NCBI RefSeq assembly: GCF_000428745.1
Contig: NZ_AUAN01000005.1
Location: forward strand, 62,001 to 126,000
Origin: Veillonella magna DSM 19857
GTDB lineage: Bacteria; Bacillota; Negativicutes; Veillonellales; Veillonellaceae
Direction of reading: 5' to 3'
DNA length: 64,000 bases
The first letter of the stretch is position 1. The number at the start of each line of letters is the position of its first letter. The notes under the pieces were generated by a model. That model was given only the letters and a program-made list of their open reading frames with translations. It did no database searches and was not told the origin of the DNA. This document shows positions 9,406 to 18,978 of the stretch, piece after piece. A program made the position numbers and the translations under genes.

Positions 9406-12153
9406 CTATGTATTATCATTTGTATTCGAAAAATATAACTGTTTTACTTGCTCACGGGACATAAGAATATCTCGTGCTTTGCTACCATTATTGGGACCGA
9501 TGATTTTCATATCTTCCATCGTATCCACTAAACGTGCCGCTCGCGTGTATCCTATACGAAAACGCCGTTGCAACATGGAAACCGATGCTTGTCCTGAATC
9601 CATAACCAAGTCTACCGCCCGTTCCAAGTATTCATCGCGCGGCTCTTCCTCTTTTTCTTCTTCCGTTGTCGCTACAGCTTCTTCCTCTGCCGCTGTTACA
9701 GATTCATCATATTCCGGTTCATCTTGTGTCTTTACAAAATTTACTAGACTTTCAACTTCATCATCAGAAATGAAGGCTCCTTGAATTCGTATCGGTTTAT
9801 TAGCTCCTATAGGATGGAAAAGCATATCACCTTTCCCTAATAATTTTTCGGCTCCTGCCATATCAAGGATAGTTCGAGAATCAATCTGTGTCGCTACTGC
9901 AAAAGAAATTCGACTTGGCACATTTGCCTTAATTGTACCTGTTATTACATTAACCGATGGACGCTGCGTAGCCAACACCATATGAATCCCTGCAGCTCGT
10001 GCTTTTGCCGCTAACCGATTAATCGATTCTTCCACATCCGGCGCTGTAAGCATTAAGTCTGCCATTTCATCGATAATAATTAAAATAAATGGCATTGCCG
10101 TATCAGGGTGTTGCTCGTTATAGCTGTCTATGTTACGTAAGCCCACCGTAGCCAACGTACGGTAGCGTGCCTCCATCTCACGAACTGCCCAACGTAATAC
10201 AGCGGCTGCTTTCTTCATATCCGTCACAACCGGCACCATCAAATGAGGGATACCGTTATAATTCGACAGCTCTACCATTTTAGGATCCACCAAAATTAAC
10301 TTTACTTCTTCCGGTTTACGACTGAATAAAATGCTGGCAATCAATGTATTTACGCAAACCGATTTACCTGAGCCCGTCGAACCTGCAACCAACAAATGTG
10401 GCATTTTTGCCAAATTAGTTATGATAGCCTTACCTGCAATATCTTTCCCCAAGCCCACAGGAATACCACCTTTGGCCTTTTTAAAGTCGTCAGATTCCAA
10501 CACATCTCGTAAATGTACTGGAGAAACGGTTCGATTCGGCACTTCAATGCCTACTGCCGATTTACCGGGAATAGGTGCTTCAATACGAATATCTGTAGCC
10601 GCTAGGCTTAGCTTCAAGTCATCGGTAAGATTTAAAATTTTGCTCACCTTTGTCCCCGGTGCCGGCTCCAGTTCATAGCGCGTTACCGTCGGCCCCTTCG
10701 TGGCATTAACAACACGAGCCGTTACACCGAAGCTTTTTAAAGTAGATTCCAAAGTAGTTACATTCTGGTTGATTTCCTCTGCCGATACTTCACTGGGTTT
10801 ACCTTTAGATAACATTTCCAGCGAAGGAAAGCGATATAAGCGCTCCGGACGCCGAGGGCGTTGTTCCCCTTCCGTAGATACAGCCACAGCAGCAATATCC
10901 GCATCAGTACTTTCCATAGTCGGTACTAACGTCGATGTATTCTCTGCAGCATTCCGAACAGATGTATCTGGAAGCATTGGCGACACCCCACCTGCCATAG
11001 CTTGGGTCTGACTCTCAGCGTGGAGGTCCATTTTATTTTCGCAGTCTTCCGTATCTTCTAATCGGTTTTGATCAACTTCTATCCCATCATTAGCCGTAAC
11101 AGTCTCTTCTTCCGCGCTTACTTGTAAGTCGTATTTCTCATGCTCTGCAGTGTGTTCTTCTTCTTGTTCTACTATTGCAGTCTCCCAAGGCATACGCTCT
11201 ATCTCAGCAGAGCTAATTATTCCATCACTATCGGAATCAAACTCTCTATCGCCATTGGAATAGAGATTATTCTTACTACTATTCTCCTTATGCTGCTCTT
11301 CTTCTGCCCGAGCCAGTTCTAGCGCTGCTTTCTCTTTGGCATCCGATGATGTTTGTGAGGCGGCTAAAATAGCCTCGGCTGCCGCACTTCGACCAAAACG
11401 TGTATCTTCAACTTGATTATATACTGCATGCTGAGACTTGCGTTGCTCATTCCACTCTTCAAAACGCTCTTTCACCACTTGTGCCGTTTCACCGGCCATA
11501 CCGATAGCCTTATCTAACCCAACCTCTGTATGTTCTTTAGCCTTATGAAGACCCTTTCGTAAAGATAATCGTGTAATAAGAAGTAAGCAGCTTATCAATA
11601 GAATAACTGTCAACAATAGGCTACCCACGTCACCTACCAAAGACCTCAACATAGCAGCTAATGCGCCACCAATAATGCCACCCTTAGTAGTCAATACATC
11701 CGTATCCAGTTCATGGCCTGCATCAACCGACACTAAAGGAACTATTGTAACAAGCAAAAGGAATAAGGATGAAAAAAGAATTCCTCGCCGTGTTATTCTC
11801 AAACCATTTTCCGAATATAACATGCGCCATCCCATATACCCAAAAAAGAGCACCGGAATCATAGCGCCAAGACCAAAGGCATACATAAAGACCTTTGACA
11901 TAAACTCACCTACGGTTCCCATGGGATATCCTATAATGCCTAACAGTATAATAATGGCAAACACCATTACCAATAATCCTTTAATCTCCTTACGCAGGGT
12001 AAAACCTTTTCCGGATGCTGCCTTTACCTTTGTCGCCGTGGCCGTATTCGATGTTGCTTTACGTACGACGCGTTTGCGTTGTGTGCTATCGCCGGCCATC
12101 TTTGCAGTTGTCTTAGCCTTTCCGGCCGTTGTCCTTTTTTTCCGTTCTGCCAT
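9406..12153 (-). CDS. ftsK: DNA translocase FtsK/SpoIIIE
   Basis: Septum-located dsDNA pump that clears and segregates chromosome termini. The 915 residues contain a basic N-terminus, about four membrane helices (residues 55-195), a long acidic low-complexity linker (about 250-440), the alpha/beta motor with Walker A (AGSTGSGKSV) and Walker B (ILIIIDEMADLM), and a C-terminal winged-helix gamma domain (QASVSMLQRRFRIGYTRAAR) that reads KOPS/SRS-type polarity signals. The next gene downstream (rodZ-like) is 11 nt away. Confidence 0.96.
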   Translation of the reverse strand: MAERKKRTTAGKAKTTAKMAGDSTQRKRVVRKATSNTATATKVKAASGKGFTLRKEIKGLLVMVFAIIILLGIIGYPMGTVGEFMSKVFMYAFGLGAMIPVLFFGYMGWRMLYSENGLRITRRGILFSSLFLLLVTIVPLVSVDAGHELDTDVLTTKGGIIGGALAAMLRSLVGDVGSLLLTVILLISCLLLITRLSLRKGLHKAKEHTEVGLDKAIGMAGETAQVVKERFEEWNEQRKSQHAVYNQVEDTRFGRSAAAEAILAASQTSSDAKEKAALELARAEEEQHKENSSKNNLYSNGDREFDSDSDGIISSAEIERMPWETAIVEQEEEHTAEHEKYDLQVSAEEETVTANDGIEVDQNRLEDTEDCENKMDLHAESQTQAMAGGVSPMLPDTSVRNAAENTSTLVPTMESTDADIAAVAVSTEGEQRPRRPERLYRFPSLEMLSKGKPSEVSAEEINQNVTTLESTLKSFGVTARVVNATKGPTVTRYELEPAPGTKVSKILNLTDDLKLSLAATDIRIEAPIPGKSAVGIEVPNRTVSPVHLRDVLESDDFKKAKGGIPVGLGKDIAGKAIITNLAKMPHLLVAGSTGSGKSVCVNTLIASILFSRKPEEVKLILVDPKMVELSNYNGIPHLMVPVVTDMKKAAAVLRWAVREMEARYRTLATVGLRNIDSYNEQHPDTAMPFILIIIDEMADLMLTAPDVEESINRLAAKARAAGIHMVLATQRPSVNVITGTIKANVPSRISFAVATQIDSRTILDMAGAEKLLGKGDMLFHPIGANKPIRIQGAFISDDEVESLVNFVKTQDEPEYDESVTAAEEEAVATTEEEKEEEPRDEYLERAVDLVMDSGQASVSMLQRRFRIGYTRAARLVDTMEDMKIIGPNNGSKARDILMSREQVKQLYFSNTNDNT

Positions 12154-12202
12154 CTATACAGTACACTCCTATTACGTTAATCTATAATCTCTTCAACAAT
12201 CC

Positions 12203-12208
12203 ATTATA
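12203..12208 (-). promoter_or_regulatory. Extended -10 promoter for ftsK
   Basis: The minus strand reads TGCTATAAT about 50 nt upstream of the ftsK start, an extended -10 element in the short rarA-ftsK gap. I see no convincing -35. Prediction from motif only. Confidence 0.45.
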
Positions 12209-12239
12209 GCACATAACCAATGAATATACCTATACTCCA

Positions 12240-13553
12240 TCATATTTTTTCGCCTGTACGTTCGCACCAATTTGAAAGTATTTCTTTTTCTTTTCCCCGT
12301 CGTATTCCCTTATAATATACAGTCCCTACTAATTCATTCGGTAAATATTGTTGCTTTACATACCCATTCGGATAATTATGTGCATACTTATATTCGGTCC
12401 CGTGTCCTAATTTAGATGCACCACTGTAATGCGTATCTCGTAAATGCAACGGAACTTCTCCATTTACTTGATGCCGCACTGCCGCAATAGCACTATCGAT
12501 TGCCAAGTAAGCGCTGTTACTTTTAGGAGCTAACGCTACATATAAAGCCGCTTCCGATAAAATGATGCGTGCTTCTGGAAACCCCACCAAATGTGATGCC
12601 TGTGCCGCTGCATTCGCCACCACCAAAGCATTCGGATCGGCCAAGCCTACATCTTCTGCTGCGCATATAACGATACGCCTTGCAATAAAATTAGGATCTT
12701 CGCCGGCTTCTATCATTTTTGCCAAGTAATAACTGGTTGCTTGTGGATCGGAACCGCGCATGCTCTTAATGAACGCTGAAATTGTGTCGTAATGGTTATC
12801 CCCTTTTTTATCATAGCTGTATATGCGTCGACCGATAACCTGCTCCAATACCGTTCCATTAATAGTACCGCCATCTTCAATCATAGCCGCCGCTTGTTCT
12901 AAGATATTGAGAGCCATACGGGCATCTCCATTGACAAAAATTCCTATTTCTTCCAATAAGTCTTCCTCAGCCTTTAATTTTCGATGGCCCAGCCCTATAT
13001 CAGCATCTGTCAATGCCCTTTTTAGTATGTTGGCGACTGCTTTTGGCGACAACGCTTGTAAAGTAAGCAATCGCAGACGGGACAGCAACGGACGATTCAC
13101 TTCAAAAAATGGATTTTCTGTAGTTGCACCGATTAAAATAATCGTACCATCCTCAACACATGGTAAGAGTACATCCTGTTGACTTTTATTAAAGCGATGA
13201 ATTTCATCTAAGAATAATATTGTTCGTTGCTGAAAGGCACGAACGTGTTTACGTGCCTCTTCAATGACATTACGCAATTCACCTGTACCCGTATTAGTAG
13301 CATTCAATGAAACGAAACGACTATGTGTCATTTCTGCAATAATCCGAGCTAATGTCGTCTTACCCGTACCCGATGGCCCGTAAAGAAGTAATGACGGTAT
13401 CGTATCCTTCTCAATCATAGCCCGCAAAAAACTGCCCTTTCCTACCACCTTTTCTTGACCGTAAAAATGGTCCAGTGATGTAGGTCTCATACGTACCGCC
13501 AGAGGTTCAAAACTATGTGTTTCCAGCGATGCAAATAAATTGTCCATTGCCAT
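12240..13553 (-). CDS. rarA: Replication-associated recombination protein A (RarA/MgsA)
   Basis: AAA+ ATPase related to clamp loaders, acting at stalled replication forks. The 437 residues include Walker A (YGPSGTGKTTLA), Walker B (ILFLDEIHRFNKSQQD), the sensor ATTENPFFEVN and the C-terminal MgsA tetramerisation domain (AYLAIDSAIAAV, LGHGTEYKYAHNYPNGYV). The proper start is ATG preceded by GAGAGAGGTGA. It lies downstream of the 6S RNA gene, an arrangement close to the aspS/6S/rarA neighbourhood known in other Firmicutes. Confidence 0.95.
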   Translation of the reverse strand: MAMDNLFASLETHSFEPLAVRMRPTSLDHFYGQEKVVGKGSFLRAMIEKDTIPSLLLYGPSGTGKTTLARIIAEMTHSRFVSLNATNTGTGELRNVIEEARKHVRAFQQRTILFLDEIHRFNKSQQDVLLPCVEDGTIILIGATTENPFFEVNRPLLSRLRLLTLQALSPKAVANILKRALTDADIGLGHRKLKAEEDLLEEIGIFVNGDARMALNILEQAAAMIEDGGTINGTVLEQVIGRRIYSYDKKGDNHYDTISAFIKSMRGSDPQATSYYLAKMIEAGEDPNFIARRIVICAAEDVGLADPNALVVANAAAQASHLVGFPEARIILSEAALYVALAPKSNSAYLAIDSAIAAVRHQVNGEVPLHLRDTHYSGASKLGHGTEYKYAHNYPNGYVKQQYLPNELVGTVYYKGIRRGKEKEILSNWCERTGEKI

Positions 13554-13626
13554 ATCTTGATCACCTCTCTCAAATTATCATTCGTCGCTTTATCCTTTTG
13601 TAAATGGTCATTCTATTAAATTATAC

Positions 13627-13653
13627 ACAAAAAAGGTCGCTTATGGCGACCTT
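13627..13653 (-). terminator. Intrinsic terminator after the 6S RNA gene
   Basis: Minus strand: an 8-bp stem AAGGTCGC/GCGACCTT with a 5-nt loop followed by a U-run. It ends transcription coming from the 6S RNA gene (and possibly aspS) before rarA. Confidence 0.85.
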
Positions 13654-13666
13654 ATAAAGTACATAT

Positions 13667-13846
13667 AAAAAGAGCCCCACCATGCCGTATATGTACCGCG
13701 TTTTGATCCTGCAAGGGCAGGTGGGTGCCCTCCTCATAACATTGCTGTCCTTCACAGGCGTAGCGCCGATACAAGAGTCCAGGCTCCCTAAGTTAATATG
13801 TTGGCTCAAAACTGCGATACCACACGCACACAGCAGGGATATCTTT
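13667..13846 (-). ncRNA. ssrS: 6S RNA
   Basis: About 180 nt of minus-strand sequence folds as 6S RNA, which binds housekeeping RNA polymerase by mimicking an open promoter. The 5' arm beginning CCCTGCTGTGTGCGTG and the 3' arm ending ATACGGCATGGTGGGG form a long interrupted closing stem, tightened by GTATCGC/GCGGTAC. The interior contains segments typical of 6S RNAs: TTGAGCCAACAT, GGGAGCCTGGACT and GAGGAGGGCACCCACCT. A perfect-spacing promoter lies at its 5' end and a terminator beyond the 3' end. It sits directly downstream of aspS, as in Bacillus. A spurious 86-codon ORF overlaps it. Ends are estimated. Confidence 0.88.
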
Positions 13847-13852
13847 GTTATT

Positions 13853-13881
13853 ATATTAACAGAATAATCCAGTATTTTCAA
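13853..13881 (-). promoter_or_regulatory. Sigma-A promoter for 6S RNA
   Basis: Minus strand TTGAAA (13876-13881), 17-nt spacer, TAATAT (13853-13858). Transcription should begin near 13846, fitting the 6S 5' end. The rest of the aspS-6S gap (13882-13995) holds only a weak 7-bp inverted repeat (CAAATGA/TCATTTG, about 13891-13912) that I cannot interpret. Confidence 0.75.
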
Positions 13882-13995
13882 GGCTTTTCACAAATGAAGT
13901 AATACTCATTTGATATTGTGTAGGTCTTGACAATTACAAATTGTTCTTTTCAACACCCCGCCCCGTGAACTGTACATCTCAACAAGACACCTTAA

Positions 13996-15792
13996 TTATA
14001 CTAGCTTTTCTTTTGTTGTATCCGTCTTAATGTGAAGCTCACGCAATTGCTTTGGTGCTACTTCGGACGGAGCTTGGCTCATGAGGTCAGAAGCACTTTG
14101 TGTTTTCGGGAAAGCAATTACATCACGAATAGATTGTCGTTTTGCCATGAGCATAACAAGGCGATCCAACCCAAATGCGCAGCCACCGTGCGGAGGTGCA
14201 CCAAACTGGAAGGCATCCAGCATAAAGCCAAACTTCTGGCGACTTTCTTCCTCAGATAACCCAATGGCTTTAAATACGCGTTCCTGTACATCCGACTGAT
14301 AAATACGGATACTACCGCCACCGATTTCGACACCGTTCAATACCATATCGTAAGCGATTGCTTTCACATCACCCGGTGCTGTTTCTAATTTATCCATATC
14401 TTCTTCGCGCGGAGAAGTAAACGGATGGTGCATAGCCACATAACGTTTTTCTTCTTCACTGTATTCGAACATTGGGAAGTCCGTTACCCAAGTGAATGCC
14501 AACTTATCTTCGTCAATAAGATTCATGCGGCGTCCCATTTCTAATCGAAGTTCGCCTAATGCTTTGGCTACTACGGCAGGTTTATCGGCAATCATAAGTA
14601 CCAAATCACCGGGCTGTGCATTCATGGCTTTACCAATGGCACGAATCGTATCCTCACCGAGGAATTTCATAATCTGGGATTTAATAGAGCCGTCTTCATT
14701 AAAGCATGCCCAGGCCAATCCCTTAGCACCATACTGTCCTACGTAATCAACCAACGCATCCAATTCACGGCGCGGAATACCGGCATCTCCCGGAACTACG
14801 ATTCCCTTAACGACACCACCATTGTCAATAACACTGCGGAATACCTTAAATTCTGTATCCTTCACTAATTCTGTTACATTCGTAAATTCCATACCGAATC
14901 GTAAATCCGGCTTATCGGAACCGTATTTATCCATGGCTTCATCCCAGGTAATACGATGCATCGGTGTCACCACATCTACGTTCATGGCTTCTTTAAAGAC
15001 ATGTTTTACCAAACCTTCCAATAGAGCCAAAATTTGTTCCTGATCAACAAAGCTCATTTCCAAATCCAGCTGTGTGAATTCCGGCTGACGGTCAGCTCGC
15101 AAATCTTCGTCACGGAAACAGCGAACAATTTGGAAGTATTTTTCATAACCGGCCACCATTAAAATTTGTTTAAAAATTTGAGGAGACTGCGGCAACGCAT
15201 AAAAAGTTCCCGGATTCACACGAGACGGTACTAAGTAATCGCGCGCCCCTTCCGGTGTACTTTTCGTTAACATCGGCGTTTCAATTTCAAGGAAATCTCG
15301 AGAATCCAAATAATCGCGCATAGCCTTGGTCACACGGTGACGCAACATTAAATTACGTTGCATTTCTGGACGACGTAAATCCAAATAGCGATACTTCAAA
15401 CGAATATTTTCATCAACATCTACATTATCCTGAATGTAGAACGGCGGTGTCTTAGAGCTATTCAAGACACGAAGTTCTTCGCAGTACATTTCATAGGCAC
15501 CGGTAGCCAAATTCGGATTTACTGCATCTGCATCACGCTTAGTGATAGTACCGCGTACACAAAGCACATACTCATTGCGCACATCTTCTGCTTTATGGAA
15601 CGATTCCATATTGTGATCCGGAGAAGCTACAATCTGTACAACCCCGGAACGGTCGCGCAAATCGATAAAGATAAGCCCGCCATGATCGCGACGTCGTTCT
15701 ACCCAACCGCAAAGAACAACCTCTTTACCTACCTGTTCTTCGCTGATGGTACCACAACCATGGGTACGGTGCAAACCTTTCATTGTTTCCAT
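13996..15792 (-). CDS. aspS: Aspartyl-tRNA synthetase
   Basis: Class IIb synthetase of bacterial type, 598 residues. An OB-fold anticodon-binding domain at the N-terminus (VVLCGWVERRRDHGGLIFID), motif 2 (FRDEDLRADRQPEFTQLDLE), a bacterial GAD insertion around residues 290-430 and motif 3 (GCAFGLDRLVML) are visible. I chose the ATG at 15792 because AAGGA lies 8 nt before it. The upstream in-frame ATG at 15801 overlaps the hisS stop but abuts the Shine-Dalgarno. hisS-aspS is a common pair. Confidence 0.97.
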   Translation of the reverse strand: METMKGLHRTHGCGTISEEQVGKEVVLCGWVERRRDHGGLIFIDLRDRSGVVQIVASPDHNMESFHKAEDVRNEYVLCVRGTITKRDADAVNPNLATGAYEMYCEELRVLNSSKTPPFYIQDNVDVDENIRLKYRYLDLRRPEMQRNLMLRHRVTKAMRDYLDSRDFLEIETPMLTKSTPEGARDYLVPSRVNPGTFYALPQSPQIFKQILMVAGYEKYFQIVRCFRDEDLRADRQPEFTQLDLEMSFVDQEQILALLEGLVKHVFKEAMNVDVVTPMHRITWDEAMDKYGSDKPDLRFGMEFTNVTELVKDTEFKVFRSVIDNGGVVKGIVVPGDAGIPRRELDALVDYVGQYGAKGLAWACFNEDGSIKSQIMKFLGEDTIRAIGKAMNAQPGDLVLMIADKPAVVAKALGELRLEMGRRMNLIDEDKLAFTWVTDFPMFEYSEEEKRYVAMHHPFTSPREEDMDKLETAPGDVKAIAYDMVLNGVEIGGGSIRIYQSDVQERVFKAIGLSEEESRQKFGFMLDAFQFGAPPHGGCAFGLDRLVMLMAKRQSIRDVIAFPKTQSASDLMSQAPSEVAPKQLRELHIKTDTTKEKLV

Positions 15793-15797
15793 TATTG

Positions 15798-17069
15798 TCA
15801 TCCTTTCACTAGTGAAGTTACCCGATCTACTATCGCATCGATAGCTACGGTTTCTTGCTCGCCATTTTCCATATCACGAAGGATAGCTTCACGACGAGCC
15901 AATTCGTCATCACCCACTATAATAACATATTTTGCATTAATTTTGTTAGCATGTTTTAATTGGCTTTTCATACTTTTTGCTTCACCACTGGTTTCCGCAA
16001 TAATATAACGTTCACGAAGTTCTTTCACCAATGTAAAGCCTGCTACCTTGGCGGCATCTCCAAGAGAAACCACGAATACCGATGGTTCCTGTACCTCTTC
16101 CGGCAACAACCCTTGTTTTTCCAAAGCTAATAACAGTCGTTCCATTCCCATGGCAAAGCCAACTGCCGGTGTATGAGGCCCATCTAATTCCTCTACTAAA
16201 CCATCGTAACGACCGCCACCGGCCACTGCACTTTGTGACCCCAACGGTGCATACTGCACTTCAAAGGCTGTTTTGGTATAATAATCCAAACCGCGCACCA
16301 AACGAGGATTCACATTATAGTTAATCCCGGCTGCTGTTAAATATTGTTTTAATTCTTCAAAATGATCATGACACTCGTCACAAAGATTTTCATGAATTTC
16401 CGGAACACCTATCGTTAATGCCTTACAACTTTCATTCTTACAGTCCAAAATGCGCAACGGATTTTTATAGAGACGCGATTTACAGTCATCACAAAGCTGA
16501 TCTTTCTTCGGTTCAAAGAAAGCTATGAGCTTATCACGATATGCCGGACGACAATTCGGGCATCCTACCGAATTAACCTCTACACTTAAATCTTTCAAAC
16601 CAAAATCCCTAAAGAGTTGCAAGACTAACATAATAACTTCTGCATCTGCCATCGGCGCCTGTGTTCCCAACACCTCTACGCCAAACTGATGAAATTGACG
16701 ATAACGTCCTGCCTGCGGTTTATCATGACGGAACATAGGCCCGATATAGAACCATTTTGTTAATGCTTCTTGACCGTAAATTTTATTTTCCAGGTATGCA
16801 CGCACTGCTGATGCGGTATTTTCCGGACGCAATGTATAGGTTTGCTCCTTTTTGTCACCCGTGGGGAATGAATACATTTCCTTTTGCACTACATCGGTAG
16901 TCTCACCGATACCACGCAAAAATAAACCTGTTTCCTCAAACATAGGTGTGCGAATTTCCTGAAAGCCATATGTCTTACAAAGTTTACGAATACGACCTTC
17001 GATATAATGCCAGTTTGCTATTGTGCTGGGCAAAATATCCTGTGTTCCTCTCGGTTTTTGAATTGCCAT
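15798..17069 (-). CDS. hisS: Histidyl-tRNA synthetase
   Basis: Class IIa synthetase, 423 residues. Motif 2 region LRPENTASAVRAYLE, the histidine-specific RGLDYYTKTAFEV and GGGRYDGLVEELDGP, motif 3 GFAMGMERLLLAL, and a C-terminal anticodon-binding domain (residues ~330-423). Two CxxC pairs (CPNC, CDDC and a later CDEC) occur around residues 170-230. It starts 7 nt after hemZ ends. Confidence 0.97.
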   Translation of the reverse strand: MAIQKPRGTQDILPSTIANWHYIEGRIRKLCKTYGFQEIRTPMFEETGLFLRGIGETTDVVQKEMYSFPTGDKKEQTYTLRPENTASAVRAYLENKIYGQEALTKWFYIGPMFRHDKPQAGRYRQFHQFGVEVLGTQAPMADAEVIMLVLQLFRDFGLKDLSVEVNSVGCPNCRPAYRDKLIAFFEPKKDQLCDDCKSRLYKNPLRILDCKNESCKALTIGVPEIHENLCDECHDHFEELKQYLTAAGINYNVNPRLVRGLDYYTKTAFEVQYAPLGSQSAVAGGGRYDGLVEELDGPHTPAVGFAMGMERLLLALEKQGLLPEEVQEPSVFVVSLGDAAKVAGFTLVKELRERYIIAETSGEAKSMKSQLKHANKINAKYVIIVGDDELARREAILRDMENGEQETVAIDAIVDRVTSLVKG

Positions 17070-17075
17070 CGTTCC

Positions 17076-18515
17076 TCAAGCCTCCCAAAATTGTTCACAT
17101 CGCTCTCGGCGTTTTGCCAACAGCGTATCCAATGTATCAATATAAACCGACACATCCTTCGGCGTATGCAATTGCAGTTGACGGAATTCCGGTGCGCGCA
17201 TCCATTTCGATGAGCTCCCCGGTCCGACGGCTACAATTGTCTGCCGCTCTTCCATAATACGAATATTATATTCGCAGGCATAACCAGGCAGAGTATAGCC
17301 TATATTTTCCATCTGCCCCGTCATATATTTCTGTCTGTATAGATAATACGGCACATAGCCTATCTTACGCAAGTATTCTCCTGCATAAGAAACCATTTCC
17401 TCTACCTGCTCTTCTTCAGGTAGTAACGCCGTTTCCCTCATATCATAGAGAGGACTGCCTTTTTTTAATGCCAATGTATGAATTGTAACATTTTCCGGCA
17501 TAGTACGACAAATGAATTTCATATTTTCCTGCATATCCGACATTGTCTGTTGTGGTAATCCAGCAATAAAGTCCATATTGATTGCCAAAGAGGTATGCTC
17601 TCGTACATAGTCATATAAATCAACCACAGCCCCAGCTGTGTGGGCGCGACCGACAGCCTTTAATATATGATCCTGCATACTTTGCGGATTAATACTCATG
17701 CGATTCACACCATGTCGAAGCATCGTATCTATTTTTTCCGGCGTTACCGAGTCAGGGCGACCAGCCTCCACTGTAAATTCCTTTCCTTCCATGCGTAACA
17801 TAGCCAAAGCCTCTACGACCTTCTCAAATGCTTCATGATTTAAACTGGTCGGAGTTCCGCCCCCCATATATAAGCTGTCCACGCTTAGGTTAAATTCTCT
17901 TTGCAAAGCCGCCAGTTGTGAAGCATCCTGAACAAATGCTTGCACGAATTCATCCAATCTATTGTATTGCTGTACAAGTCCAAACGGAAAAGAGCAATAT
18001 GTGCAATGGCTCTCGCAAAAAGGAATTCCACCATACACGCTGATGCGTCGATTGCTTTCTTCATCGACTGCCACCCATGGTCGTTGCAACTCTGTAATCG
18101 ACTGTAATATAGACAACTTCTCCAGGCTTATGTCATATCTATCCCTCAGTATTTGTGCCGCTACCCCCGCTTTACCTGTCTCATCCCACAATTTGTGAAA
18201 AAGCTTGGTTGGACGTACGCCGACTAAACTACCCCACTTTCCCACGCGGATAAACCCTTGGGCTTCGCGTAAATAATACAACACATCACGTCCAATAATA
18301 CGCCGCCCCTCAGCTGTAGCCTCCGAGGAAAAACGCTTTGTCTGTTGATTCGGTCCAACTATGCAAAGTGTGTAGAAACCATTTTCTTCCGAACCCGTTA
18401 GACGCCATGCTACCTCCTCACCGTGAGTAGCAACAAACAGTCCGGCACCAGCACAATTATGAGCTACTACCGATCCTAGCGGTAACGGCCCTTCGTAATG
18501 ATACTTATTGTGCAT
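17076..18515 (-). CDS. hemZ: Coproporphyrinogen III dehydrogenase-like radical SAM protein HemZ
   Basis: 479 residues with the radical-SAM cluster CESHCTYC in GGIPFCESHCTYCSF, the glycine-rich MGGGTPTSL and INMDFIAGLPQQT, all typical of the HemN/HemW/HemZ group. The long N-terminal extension (about 150 residues) before the radical-SAM domain marks HemZ. The family is linked to anaerobic oxidation of coproporphyrinogen in haem synthesis, although some members act as haem chaperones. The start overlaps the end of fur by 11 nt, so iron regulation and tetrapyrrole metabolism are coupled in one transcript. Confidence 0.88.
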   Translation of the reverse strand: MHNKYHYEGPLPLGSVVAHNCAGAGLFVATHGEEVAWRLTGSEENGFYTLCIVGPNQQTKRFSSEATAEGRRIIGRDVLYYLREAQGFIRVGKWGSLVGVRPTKLFHKLWDETGKAGVAAQILRDRYDISLEKLSILQSITELQRPWVAVDEESNRRISVYGGIPFCESHCTYCSFPFGLVQQYNRLDEFVQAFVQDASQLAALQREFNLSVDSLYMGGGTPTSLNHEAFEKVVEALAMLRMEGKEFTVEAGRPDSVTPEKIDTMLRHGVNRMSINPQSMQDHILKAVGRAHTAGAVVDLYDYVREHTSLAINMDFIAGLPQQTMSDMQENMKFICRTMPENVTIHTLALKKGSPLYDMRETALLPEEEQVEEMVSYAGEYLRKIGYVPYYLYRQKYMTGQMENIGYTLPGYACEYNIRIMEERQTIVAVGPGSSSKWMRAPEFRQLQLHTPKDVSVYIDTLDTLLAKRRERCEQFWEA

Positions 18516-18978
18516 TGCGCGCTTCTTCTTCCTCTTTCATTTTTTCCTGACATTCACCACAGTAACCATACACTTTGAGCTGATGGTCAATAGTACGGAA
18601 GTTTAATTTTTTTGCGATAATAGATTCCAAGGTTTCCAGCATATCGTCTTCAAATTCTTTGACACAACCACATTTCACGCAGATTAAGTGATGATGGAAA
18701 TGAGAGAATTCTTCATCATTCAACTCGTAACGATTACGACCATCTCCAAAATCAAGACGCTTTAACAAATCCAATTCCGTAAATAAATCCAATGTTCTAT
18801 AAATTGTAGCCAAGCCGATATCCGGTGCTACTGCTTTTACCAGTACATATACATCTTCTGCACTGAGATGCTTTTCTTCTGCATCAATGAATGCCTGTAA
18901 AATGGTTTGTCGCTGCGTGGTTAATTTATATTTCTTGTCTTTAATACGTTCTTTTAATTTTTCTAATGTTGTGTTCAT
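18505..18978 (-). CDS. fur: Fur family metal-responsive repressor
   Basis: 157 residues: N-terminal winged helix (KLTTQRQTILQAFIDAEEKH, GLATIYRTLDLF), the histidine cluster HFHHHLICVKCGCV, and a second CGEC that completes a structural zinc site. This composition is nearest to Fur, less to Zur or PerR; metal specificity cannot be proven by reading. It overlaps the preceding transporter gene by 4 nt and hemZ by 11 nt. A Fur-box-like sequence lies at the promoter of the upstream recJ transcription unit, suggesting autoregulation. Confidence 0.9.
   Translation of the reverse strand: MNTTLEKLKERIKDKKYKLTTQRQTILQAFIDAEEKHLSAEDVYVLVKAVAPDIGLATIYRTLDLFTELDLLKRLDFGDGRNRYELNDEEFSHFHHHLICVKCGCVKEFEDDMLETLESIIAKKLNFRTIDHQLKVYGYCGECQEKMKEEEEARNAQ

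Noticed and set aside
13621-13881. 86-codon minus-strand ORF in the aspS-rarA gap
   Set aside because: It coincides with the 6S RNA and its terminator; the translation is not protein-like and there is no ribosome-binding site.
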